DNA of 19,346 nucleotides, taken from DATHGT01 sp035317605 (GTDB lineage: Bacteria > Methylomirabilota > Methylomirabilia > Rokubacteriales > CSP1-6). The translations under genes were made by a program, and so were the position numbers. This document shows, one piece after another, positions 6,649 to 13,382 of this stretch (positions are counted from its first letter, which is position 1; each line of letters begins with the position of its first letter). A model generated the notes under the pieces. That model saw nothing but the letters and a program-made list of their open reading frames with translations, made no database searches and was not told the DNA's origin. Location of the stretch: contig DATHGT010000138.1 in NCBI GenBank assembly GCA_035317605.1, forward strand, positions 1 through 19,346, in the 5' to 3' direction.

Positions 6649-8095
6649 ACAGGATGTAATCCGGCCGCCCGACCGCGATCGCGTAGCGGTCGGCCAGGAG
6701 TCGGACCAGCTCGGGAAAGCCCTTGATTCGCGCCTCACGGCCGCTCGGCCAGCCGCGCCGAAAGAGGACGATGAAGCGCGGCGGCGCGAGGTCGAGCCCG
6801 GCGATGAACTCGGCGCGGAGGGCGCGGATGACGGGCCGATCGGTGTCGTGAAAGAAGTGGAAGTCGTAGAGGAAGCGCGTCGGCTCCACGAGGCCGAGCC
6901 TGAGCAAGGCATGCACGCCGCCGTCCGAGGTGTCGAGCACCTGGACGAGATCTCCGGGCCGTAGCCCGCCTTCGAGATCGAAGGAGAGCACGCGGACCAG
7001 CCGCTCCTTGTCCCAGATCCAGTGCGCGTCGGCGGTGACGGCGCCGGTGCGCCCGAGCAGCACGGTCAGGATCGCGAGGGCGGCGACCAGCGGCGCGCCG
7101 AGGACGGCCGGGCGCGCGCGGAGCACGGCCGCGACCTCGGAGCAGAGCAGCACCGCCGCGAACGCGGCGAGCGGATAGAGGTGGTATTCCCATCCCTTGC
7201 CCTGGCCGACGTGGTGCAGCACGCCGTAGCCGAGCCCGACCAGGACGACCACGTGGCGGAACGTCAGGCGACGCGCGGCCAGGGTGTGACCGATCGAGAT
7301 CGCCAGCGCGACGGCGATGAACGGCCACAGCGACCATCGGTAGACCGTCCACGAATCCGGACGCCCGAGGCGCGAATAGAGCGGAAGGAGATAGTCGAAG
7401 ACGATCTCCCGCCAGGCGCCGAGTCCGCCGACCGTCGCGAGCCACGCGACGATCGCGAGGGGAAGGGCCAGCAGCCCGCCCGCGAACGTCGCCACCGCCC
7501 GGCGCCGGGAGGCGCCCGACGCGGGCATCGCCAAGAGCAGCAGCAGCGCGAGCGCGAACACGGCCGCGTGGGGCTTGATGGTGACCCCGGCTCCGAGCGC
7601 CAGTCCCCCCACCAACAGCGCGCCGCCCTCCCCCCGCTCGTTCCAGCGCGCGACGCCGAGCGCGCCGGCCAGCAGAAACGGGCACAGCAGGAAATCGCGC
7701 TGACCGGCCTGCCAGGCCCCGCCGCCGAGGTGATACGCCGCGAAGAACAGCGCGCCGCCGATCGCGGCGAGCCGGCCCCACGGTCGCGCCAGCGCCGCCA
7801 CGAGCCATGACGTCAGCGCCAGCCAGAGGAGATCGAAGAGTCGCCAGGCCGTGTCCCCGCCCCCGAGCGTCTTCAGGACGACGAGGTGGAGCAGGTAGGC
7901 CCCGGGGAAGTTCATGTCGAACAGATCGCGATACGGTACCGCCCCCTGACTGATACGCCACGCGACGTAGTGCAGGATCGGCGCGTCGTGAATCAGCGGC
8001 CACGGCAACGACAGCCATCCCACGTAGAGCACGACGCCCGCCAGCCCGACGACGGGCAGCCACCCAACCAGCTGCACCCCTCTGAGATCGGTCAT
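6626..8095 (-). CDS. Multi-pass GT-C-type glycosyltransferase (GT39-like)
   Basis: A 489-residue integral membrane protein with about nine to eleven hydrophobic segments between residues 10 and 345, then a soluble C-terminal domain of about 145 residues. Features typical of bacterial GT39/PMT-like transferases using polyprenyl-phosphate sugars are an acidic first loop with HDAPI (36-40) and the PYRDLFDMNFPG block (54-65), followed by the hydrophobic LLH..V segment. It would act in the cytoplasmic membrane, transferring a sugar on the outer face. Donor and acceptor are unknown. The ATG (8095) overlaps the livG TGA by ATGA. Together with the following methyltransferase it splits livG from livF. 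A plain hypothetical membrane protein is the alternative, but the N-terminal motif makes GT-C likely. Confidence 0.78.
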   Translation of the reverse strand: MTDLRGVQLVGWLPVVGLAGVVLYVGWLSLPWPLIHDAPILHYVAWRISQGAVPYRDLFDMNFPGAYLLHLVVLKTLGGGDTAWRLFDLLWLALTSWLVAALARPWGRLAAIGGALFFAAYHLGGGAWQAGQRDFLLCPFLLAGALGVARWNERGEGGALLVGGLALGAGVTIKPHAAVFALALLLLLAMPASGASRRRAVATFAGGLLALPLAIVAWLATVGGLGAWREIVFDYLLPLYSRLGRPDSWTVYRWSLWPFIAVALAISIGHTLAARRLTFRHVVVLVGLGYGVLHHVGQGKGWEYHLYPLAAFAAVLLCSEVAAVLRARPAVLGAPLVAALAILTVLLGRTGAVTADAHWIWDKERLVRVLSFDLEGGLRPGDLVQVLDTSDGGVHALLRLGLVEPTRFLYDFHFFHDTDRPVIRALRAEFIAGLDLAPPRFIVLFRRGWPSGREARIKGFPELVRLLADRYAIAVGRPDYILYVKRDGS

Positions 8096-8802
8096 CGCCC
8101 GAAATACGCCTCGACGACCCGCTCGTCGCTCTGGATCGCGCCGGGAGGACCCTCGGCGATCTTCTCGCCGTGATCGAGGACGAACACGGTCTCGCAGAGT
8201 CCCATCACGACCTTCATGTCGTGCTCGACCAGCAGCACGGTCTTGCCCGCATCGCGGAGGCGACGGACGGCGTCGAGCAGATCGTTGAGCAGCGTGCGGT
8301 TCACGCCGGCCGCGGGCTCGTCGAGCAGGATCAGCAGGGGATCGCGCATGAGCATCCGCACGAACTCCACGAGCTTCTGCTGGCCGTACGAGAGATTGCC
8401 CGCGTACTCGTCGGCGAGGCCCTCGAGCTTGACGAAAGAGAGCAGCTCGAGGGCCTGCGCGCGCGCGGTCTCGTGCGGCCCCGTCGTGACCACGAGCAGA
8501 TTCTCCAGCGCGGTCAGCTCGGGGAACACGCGGATGACCTGGAACGTGCGCCCGACCCCGCGCCGGGCGATCTGCCAGGGCTTGAGGCCCTCGATCCGCT
8601 CGCCCTCGAGCATCACGTGCCCCGCATCCAGCCGCTCCAGGCCCGTGATGCAGTTGAACAGCGTGGTCTTGCCCGAGCCGTTGGGGCCGATGAGACCGTG
8701 GATCCGCCCGCGCTCGAGCGCGAACGACACGCCGTTGACCGCGTGGACGCCCCCGAAGTGCTTGTGGACGTCCACGACTTCGAGCGCGGCGCCGGCGCTC
8801 AG
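8092..8802 (-). CDS. livG: Branched-chain amino acid ABC transporter ATP-binding protein LivG (CTG start)
   Basis: A 236-residue ABC ATPase. Walker A is GPNGSGKT (residues 39-46), the Q-loop is at TFQVIRVFP (86-94), the signature is LSYGQQK (137-143), Walker B is LILLDEPAAGVN (157-168), and the switch His is H194 in LLVEHDM. These are the LivG-type forms. No ATG, GTG or TTG occurs in frame at a sensible N-terminus. The best start is CTG 8802-8800, which overlaps the livM TGA (CTGA) and has GAGGA four bases upstream. It places LEVVDVHKHFGG at the family's usual distance from the start. The next in-frame GTG would remove part of the first beta strand. It works with LivF on LivHM. Confidence 0.9.
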   Translation of the reverse strand: MSAGAALEVVDVHKHFGGVHAVNGVSFALERGRIHGLIGPNGSGKTTLFNCITGLERLDAGHVMLEGERIEGLKPWQIARRGVGRTFQVIRVFPELTALENLLVVTTGPHETARAQALELLSFVKLEGLADEYAGNLSYGQQKLVEFVRMLMRDPLLILLDEPAAGVNRTLLNDLLDAVRRLRDAGKTVLLVEHDMKVVMGLCETVFVLDHGEKIAEGPPGAIQSDERVVEAYFGR

Positions 8803-9722
8803 ATCGTCCTCGGCAGCCGGTACTTCGTCTGCAAGAGTCCGAGCACCCCGCGCGGCATGGCCAGCACCACCGCCACGATGATGGCGCCGAAGAGGAGCGG
8901 ATGGACGTACGGATAGCGGGCCCACACCAGCTCCTGGGCCACGAAGAGCACGGCCGCGCCGAGCACCGGTCCCCACACCGTGCCCTTGCCGCCGAACAGC
9001 GTCATCACGATCATCGTGATCGTGGTGGCGAGCGGAAACACGCTGAGCGGCTCGATGTAGCCCTGGTCGCGCGCGGTCAGCGCTCCCGCGATCCCCGGGC
9101 CAATGGCCGACAGCAGGAACGCCAGGAGCTTGTGACGGAAGGTCGGGATGCCCATCGCCTCCGCCGCGACTTCGTCCTCGCGGATCGTCATGAGCCGGAG
9201 TCCGAAGCGCGAGCTGATGATCAGCCGCGCGGCCACCGTGACGCCCACCGCCGTCAGCCCCATCGCGTAGTACACGGGGACGGTGGCGTCGAGAGTGGGC
9301 AGCGAGAGCCCGTTGCCGCCGCCGGTCAGACCCTCGAAGTACGAGACCAGCGCGCGCAGCACCTCGTTGAGCCCGAGCATCGCGATCGCGAAGTACGGAC
9401 CCTTCAGTCGAAGACACGGCACGCCGATGCCGAGGGCGAGCAGCCCCGCCGCGAGGCCGCCGGCGAGTGCGGCCAGCGGCCACGACCAGCCGCTCCCGGC
9501 GATGAGGATCCCCGCGGTGTAGGCGCCGGCGCCGAAGAACGCGACGTGGCCGAACGACACGTATCCCGTCAGTCCCGAAATCAGGTTCCAGGAGCCCGCG
9601 AGCGCGATCCACATGAAGACCTGGAGCACCGACCGGGTGCCGTAGCCGGAGCCGACCATCGGATACACCGCGAGGGCCAGGACCACCACCACGGCGACGG
9701 CGAGGGGGCCGAGACGCTTCAC
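8799..9722 (-). CDS. livM: Branched-chain amino acid ABC transporter permease LivM
   Basis: A 307-residue inner-membrane permease with about eight to ten hydrophobic segments. Family landmarks are WNLISGLTGYVSFGHVAFFG near residue 50, LRLKGPYFAIAML after residue 100, the G-L-T-G-G-G-N-G-L segment, and the cytoplasmic loop REDEVAAEAMGI that contacts the ATPase. GTG 9722-9720 is the start because it overlaps the livH TGA (GTGA) and directly precedes the first membrane helix. The reading frame continues upstream only as an overlap with livH. It pairs with LivH to form the channel. The stop overlaps the CTG start of livG. Confidence 0.92.
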   Translation of the reverse strand: MKRLGPLAVAVVVVLALAVYPMVGSGYGTRSVLQVFMWIALAGSWNLISGLTGYVSFGHVAFFGAGAYTAGILIAGSGWSWPLAALAGGLAAGLLALGIGVPCLRLKGPYFAIAMLGLNEVLRALVSYFEGLTGGGNGLSLPTLDATVPVYYAMGLTAVGVTVAARLIISSRFGLRLMTIREDEVAAEAMGIPTFRHKLLAFLLSAIGPGIAGALTARDQGYIEPLSVFPLATTITMIVMTLFGGKGTVWGPVLGAAVLFVAQELVWARYPYVHPLLFGAIIVAVVLAMPRGVLGLLQTKYRLPRTI

Positions 9723-10597
9723 GTCTGGCGCCCGCCGAGGAGCCCGGTCGGACGGACGAGCAGCACCAGCACCAGCAGCACGTAGGCCACGACCTCGGAG
9801 AGCTGCGTGGTGAGGAACAGCGAGGCCAGCTGCTCGACGAGCCCCAGCAGCATGCCGCCCAGCAGCGCCCCCGGATAGTTGCCGGCGCCGCCCAGCACGA
9901 TGACCAGGAACGACTTGAACGTCCAGATCTGGCCCATCTCCGGCTGGATGGCCACGATCACCGCGATGAGCGCGCCGCCGGCCGCGGCCAGCGCGCTGGC
10001 CAACCCGAAGGTGAGTCGATGGATGGCCCCCACGTCGATGCCGCACACCATCGCGACCTCGCGGCTCTGCGAGGTGGCGCGGATCGCCTTGCCGAGCCGT
10101 GTGTACTGCAGGAACAGGAACGCCGCCGCGGTCAGCCCCGCCGCGAAGACGAAGGCGATCACCCGCGGCTTGGAGAACGCGAACGCGCCGACGACCCACG
10201 AGCCCGTGAGGTACTCGACGGAACGGAGGTCCGAGGTGAAGGCGAGCTGGGCCGCGTTGACGAGCGCGATGGAGATCCCGAAGGTCAGCAGCAGCGACGA
10301 CAGCTCGGGCGCGTCGATCACCCGGAACACCAGCGTGCGCTCCAGGAGCACGCCGACCCCGAACAGCACGAGCATGCTGATCGGGACTGAGAGATACGGA
10401 TTGATCCCGAGCTGCTGGTGCAGGAAGAAAGTGGTGTACGCGCCCAGCATCAGCAGCGGCCCGTGGGCGACGTTGATGATCCGCATCACCCCGAAGATCA
10501 ACGCCAGCCCCAGCGCCACCATCGAATAGAGCACGCCCGAGAGCAGCCCGGAGATGATCACCTGCCCCACCATCGCCGGGGTGATGACGACGTTCAT
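9719..10597 (-). CDS. livH: Branched-chain amino acid ABC transporter permease LivH
   Basis: A 292-residue inner-membrane permease of the LIV family. The N-terminal helix ends in the highly conserved GVLYSMVALGLALIFGVMRI block, followed by NVAHG and MLGAY (about residues 20-55). A further T-S-Q-S-R-E-V-A-M-V-C-G-I-D loop (around 180) is the usual ATPase-coupling segment, with G-G-A-G-N-Y-P-G-A-L-L-G-G close to the C-terminus. About eight membrane segments are seen. ATG 10597 is the only reasonable start. It lies 43 bases downstream of livK, and a strong 11-bp palindrome fills that gap. It overlaps livM by GTGA. Confidence 0.93.
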   Translation of the reverse strand: MNVVITPAMVGQVIISGLLSGVLYSMVALGLALIFGVMRIINVAHGPLLMLGAYTTFFLHQQLGINPYLSVPISMLVLFGVGVLLERTLVFRVIDAPELSSLLLTFGISIALVNAAQLAFTSDLRSVEYLTGSWVVGAFAFSKPRVIAFVFAAGLTAAAFLFLQYTRLGKAIRATSQSREVAMVCGIDVGAIHRLTFGLASALAAAGGALIAVIVAIQPEMGQIWTFKSFLVIVLGGAGNYPGALLGGMLLGLVEQLASLFLTTQLSEVVAYVLLVLVLLVRPTGLLGGRQT

Positions 10598-10613
10598 GGG
10601 CGGCGACCGTGCG

Positions 10614-10636
10614 CGAGGGGGGCCAGGCCCCCCTCG
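10614..10636. terminator. Perfect 11-bp palindrome between livK and livH
   Basis: CGAGGGGGGCC (10614-10624), one central base (A10625), then GGCCCCCCTCG (10626-10636) form a perfect inverted repeat in the 43-base gap between the livK stop and the livH start. There is no T-run, so a classical intrinsic terminator is not supported. In LIV operons a hairpin after the binding-protein gene often stabilises its mRNA or attenuates downstream transcription, giving excess binding protein; that is the likely role here (inference). Confidence 0.6.
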
Positions 10637-10640
10637 GCGC

Positions 10641-11822
10641 TTATCGCTGAGTCCAGGGCGGAGTCGGGAAGAGAATCTTGCCCTGCGCCAGGTCGTCCGG
10701 CCACACGACGACCTTCTTCTCCTTCTGCCACTGGAACGTGACCATCTTGTGGGCGAGCTGGAACCCGTCCCCGTCGACCTTGTAGTCGCCGAACATCGTG
10801 CGCATCTCGAGCTTGAGCAGCTGCTCGCGCACCTTGTCGGCGTCCAGGCTGCCCGCGCGCTTGACGCCCTCGGCGTAGATCAGGCAGCCCGCGTAGCCGG
10901 CGGCGGAATGGTAGGACGGCTCGTGCTTGAACTCCGCCTTGTAGCTCTCGAACCACTCCTTGTTGCCGGGATAGTTGAGGACGGGCTCCCACTGGGTGGC
11001 GCCGTAGATGTGCTCGGCGCTGCCCTTGAGGGTGTCGTAGAACTCGGGCAGGTCGCCCCCGACGGTGACCCCGTACATCTTGGGATTGACGTTCAGCTCC
11101 TTCATCTGCCGGGTCAGGGCGACGGCGTCGTCGAAGTAGGTGGCGGCGGCGAGGACGTCGGGATTGGTCGCCTTGATCTTGGTCAGGAGCGCGGAGAAAT
11201 CGGTGTTGCCCTTCGGATACGCCTCGGTGAAGACGACCTGCATGCCCTTCTTCTTGGCCAGCTCGACCGCGCCGGACGCAGCGGCCTTGGAGAACAGCGT
11301 GTCCTCGTTGACCACGGCCACGGTCTTGAGCCCGCGCTTGGCCGCCATGTCGACCAGGCCTTCGAGGTAGACCTCGGCCGGCGACAGGATCATGAAGATG
11401 TACTTGCGCCGGGGCTCCTTCCGGAAGATCGAGGTGGTGGCGGCCAGCGGGGTGACCATGATCTTTTTGTACTTTTCGGTGACGTTGACGGCGGCCTCGG
11501 TGATGGGCGACGAGTACGGCCCCATCACCGCGTCGACCTTGTCCTCGGTGATGAGCTTCTCGTAGAGCCGCACGCCGGTGGGCGGCATCGACTGGTCGTC
11601 GTACACCACGAACTGGATCTTGCGGCCGAGCACGCCGCCCTTGGCGTTGAGGTCCTTCTCGCAGAGCTGATAGCCCTCGTGCTGGTTCTTGCCGAGCTTG
11701 GCGTAGGTGCCGGTCAGCGACAGAGACGCGCCGATCCGGATCGGCCCCTGGGCCTCGGTGGCCACTCCCGCCACGAGCACGATGGCGCCCGCAGCGAGAG
11801 CGCCGAGCATTTTTCGCATCAT
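10641..11822 (-). CDS. livK: Branched-chain amino acid ABC transporter substrate-binding protein
   Basis: A 393-residue periplasmic binding protein (peripla_BP type I, LivK-like). The N-terminus is basic, then a hydrophobic stretch (residues about 5-20), ending V-A-T-E-A-Q-G around 20-26: a Sec signal peptide with a probable A-x-A-type cleavage and no lipobox Cys. The mature start G-P-I-R-I-G-A-S-L-S-L-T-G matches the family. Ligand specificity cannot be read, so amino acids, amides or aromatic compounds are all possible. ATG 11822 has a strong ribosome site, AGGAGGT six bases upstream; a second ATG follows directly. A TTGACA promoter lies in front. It is the first gene of the minus-strand LIV/glycan run. 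Confidence 0.93.
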   Translation of the reverse strand: MMRKMLGALAAGAIVLVAGVATEAQGPIRIGASLSLTGTYAKLGKNQHEGYQLCEKDLNAKGGVLGRKIQFVVYDDQSMPPTGVRLYEKLITEDKVDAVMGPYSSPITEAAVNVTEKYKKIMVTPLAATTSIFRKEPRRKYIFMILSPAEVYLEGLVDMAAKRGLKTVAVVNEDTLFSKAAASGAVELAKKKGMQVVFTEAYPKGNTDFSALLTKIKATNPDVLAAATYFDDAVALTRQMKELNVNPKMYGVTVGGDLPEFYDTLKGSAEHIYGATQWEPVLNYPGNKEWFESYKAEFKHEPSYHSAAGYAGCLIYAEGVKRAGSLDADKVREQLLKLEMRTMFGDYKVDGDGFQLAHKMVTFQWQKEKKVVVWPDDLAQGKILFPTPPWTQR

Positions 11823-11856
11823 GGGGAGACCTCCTGCGAACGATAACTGCGCTTCA

Positions 11857-11886
11857 CAGATAGCATCCGCCCGTTTCGAGTGTCAA
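11857..11886 (-). promoter_or_regulatory. Sigma-70-type promoter for the livK operon
   Basis: On the minus strand a consensus -35 TTGACA (11886-11881) is followed after 18 bases by TATCTG (11862-11857), with TG just before it as in an extended -10. Transcription would start near 11850, giving a leader of about 28 bases containing the AGGAGGT ribosome site. It lies just downstream of the hairpin that would end the preceding gene, which is the expected layout. Confidence 0.55.
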
Positions 11887-11897
11887 GGAGACGGAGG

Positions 11898-11914
11898 GGG
11901 CGGGAGCCCCGCCC
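11898..11914 (-). terminator. GC-rich hairpin after the 166-aa gene
   Basis: A perfect 7-bp stem, GGGCGGG/CCCGCCC with a 3-base loop, starts 3 bases after the stop of the 166-residue gene and ends 12 bases before the livK -35 box. No T-tract follows, so termination strength is uncertain. Position between a stop codon and the next promoter supports a terminator role. Confidence 0.5.
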
Positions 11915-11917
11915 GAG

Positions 11918-12418
11918 TCAATGTTCTCTGAATTCCTGGTCGAGGATCTCGCGGATGAAGCGGTCGACGGAGACGGGATAGAAGCGGGGGTCGGGGGAGA
12001 CGATCACCCCGGTGTCGATGATCTCGCGCTGGGACAGCTCCTCCAGCACGCGCTCGACGTGGCTGCCGGCGTCGCGCTGGTGGCGCAGGATCTTGAGGTC
12101 GTCGCTCTCCAGGCTCACCCGCCCGGCGTACTTGAAGCTGAAGATCCGGGCGATGATGCGCTGGTCCATCAGCTCGTGCTCGCCGAACAGCTCGCCGTAG
12201 GTGGGTCCGTCGCGCCCCGGCGTGATGACCAGGCGCGGCGAGACCTTGATCCGCCCGCGCACCTCCACCGAGTGACCGGGCCGGTCGTGCTCGGCGCCGA
12301 CCAGGATGTAGGGCAGCACGTGATAGCCGGTGATGATCCCACGCAACGGCTTGCGCAGCACGTTAGTCTCGTCGAACACGTGCTGGAGGAATTCGGCGTC
12401 GTCCCACTCGGAAGCCAT
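11918..12418 (-). CDS. Conserved-looking hypothetical protein, 166 aa
   Basis: ATG 12418 to TGA 11918-11920 encodes 166 residues. An in-frame TTG at 12436 would add six; ATG is preferred. The protein is soluble, with no signal peptide or membrane segment. A beta-rich middle (HVLPYILVGAEHDRPGHSVEVRGRIKVSPRLVITP) is followed by an F-G-E-H-E-L-M-D segment and a charged helical C-terminus ending in D-R-F-I-R-E-I-L-D-Q-E-F. I do not recognise the family. It follows a zinc-ribbon gene on the same strand by 72 bases and is separated from livK by a hairpin and a promoter, so it is probably not part of the LIV operon. Codon use matches its neighbours, which supports a real gene. Confidence 0.7.
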   Translation of the reverse strand: MASEWDDAEFLQHVFDETNVLRKPLRGIITGYHVLPYILVGAEHDRPGHSVEVRGRIKVSPRLVITPGRDGPTYGELFGEHELMDQRIIARIFSFKYAGRVSLESDDLKILRHQRDAGSHVERVLEELSQREIIDTGVIVSPDPRFYPVSVDRFIREILDQEFREH

Positions 12419-12490
12419 CTCACGCCAGTCTAGCAATAGTGAGGGGCAAGCCTCGACTTCGGCGCGAGCACCACACGGAGGCCCGCTCGA

Positions 12491-12634
12491 CTACGGGTCG
12501 CTGCAATCTCTGGAGTATCCACAGTTCCTGCAGGCGATCTTGCACTTCTGCTCTTCCATGCGGGCGCCGCAGCGCTCGCAGTGGTGGACCCATTCGATGA
12601 CGCCGCCGCCCCGGTCGATCGCGCGATCGTCCAT
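12491..12634 (-). CDS. Small zinc-ribbon protein, 47 aa
   Basis: ATG 12634 to TAG 12491-12493 encodes 47 residues beginning MDDRAID. It contains H-H-C-E-R-C-G-A-R-M-E-E-Q-K-C-K-I-A-C-R-N-C-G-Y and ends R-D-C-S-D-P. The C-x2-C pair followed by a further C-x3-C-x2-C set is a zinc-ribbon layout. Tiny proteins with 'C..CG..MEE.KCK..C..CGY...CSD' are widespread in environmental genomes, in my recollection, and have no known function. The frame stays open upstream for 20 more residues without conserved features, so the internal ATG is preferred. It is divergent from the 224-residue gene, with 73 bases between starts. Nucleic-acid binding is only a guess from the fold. Confidence 0.65.
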   Translation of the reverse strand: MDDRAIDRGGGVIEWVHHCERCGARMEEQKCKIACRNCGYSRDCSDP

Positions 12635-12689
12635 GACGGCAGCGTGGCACCGCGGCGCGGGCCAAGTCAACGGATACGTGCGGGACGGG

Positions 12690-12695
12690 TACACT
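12690..12695 (+). promoter_or_regulatory. Candidate -10 element of a leaderless transcript
   Basis: TACACT (12690-12695) fits the TAnnnT form of a -10 box. Transcription starting about seven bases later would begin at or next to GTG 12702, six bases before ATG 12708, and no ribosome-binding sequence is visible before either. This fits a leaderless transcript for the 224-residue gene and the polymerase gene behind it. No convincing -35 is seen. Confidence 0.3.
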
Positions 12696-12707
12696 GGCGG
12701 CGTGGCA

Positions 12708-13382
12708 ATGGGCCGAAAAGCACGAGCGCCGACCGACTCGGTGGCGCCCCAGCGCGTCTTCTTGCTCTCGCCCGCCCGCGTCGACGGCGAGCGCGCGGAG
12801 ATGATGCTCTCGCCGCGCGCGACGTTTCCGCTGGCCCGGCGCCTGCGCGAGCCCGGCGGGGCCCCGCTCGGCGAGGTGATGAGCTTCCTGTCCGGGCTCT
12901 ACTTCCGCGGCAAGCTCGCCTACGCGGAAGCGTTCGCGCGTCCCGCCTCCAGTGTCCTCGTGATCACGCAGGACGCCGGGCTGCAGTCGCCGTCGCTGCC
13001 GCTCACGGCCGCGGCGCTGCGAGAGGCCGCGCGGGTCGACATCAACGCGGCCAACCCGCGCTATCGCAAGCCGCTGGAGGCCAGCGCCGGCGCGCTCGTC
13101 GGGCTGCTTCGTCCGGCCGACGAAGTGGTGCTCCTCGGCAGCATCGCGTCGTCCAAGTACGTGGACGTCCTGACCGCGATCTTCGGCGAGCGCCTGCTCT
13201 TTCCGCTCGAGTTCGTGGGACGCGGGGACATGAGCCGCGGCGGGCTGCTCCTCCGCTGCGTGAGGGCCGGCGTCCAGCTCACGTACGTTCCCGTGCTCGG
13301 CGCCACGCGCACGGGCGCGCGCCCGCCCAAGCTCGCACCCCTCGCGAGTCTCCCGTCGCCGATTCCGCTCGGGCGGCGCTGA
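12708..13382 (+). CDS. Hypothetical protein, 224 aa, partner of LigD-type polymerase
   Basis: ATG 12708 (or GTG 12702) to TGA 13380-13382. A soluble alpha/beta protein with recognisable-looking blocks: VFLLSPARVDGERAEMML near the start, FLSGLYFRGKLAYAEAF (about residues 60-76), VLVITQDAGL, INAANPRYRKPLE, LLGSIASSKYVDVL, and FPLEFVGRGDMSRGGLLLR near the end, finishing in a Pro/Gly tail. I have a sense that this family is common in environmental genomes but cannot name it, and give no function. The stop shares its last base with the ATG of the LigD polymerase gene (TGATG), so the two are probably translated together. A role beside the polymerase in DNA repair is inference from this coupling alone. 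Confidence 0.75.
   Translation: MGRKARAPTDSVAPQRVFLLSPARVDGERAEMMLSPRATFPLARRLREPGGAPLGEVMSFLSGLYFRGKLAYAEAFARPASSVLVITQDAGLQSPSLPLTAAALREAARVDINAANPRYRKPLEASAGALVGLLRPADEVVLLGSIASSKYVDVLTAIFGERLLFPLEFVGRGDMSRGGLLLRCVRAGVQLTYVPVLGATRTGARPPKLAPLASLPSPIPLGRR

Noticed and set aside
6735..8063. A 442-residue minus-strand frame opposite in phase to the GT-C gene
   Set aside because: Arg-rich, low-complexity translation; the GT-C frame has membrane segments and family motifs.
10554..11846. A 430-residue plus-strand open frame opposite livK
   Set aside because: Val/Gly/Leu/Asp-rich antisense shadow typical of high-G+C coding DNA; livK has clear family signatures.
12581..13381. A 267-residue N-terminal extension of the LigD-type polymerase
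   Set aside because: It is the out-of-frame shadow of the 224-residue gene, with an Arg-rich composition; ATG 13382 fits the family.
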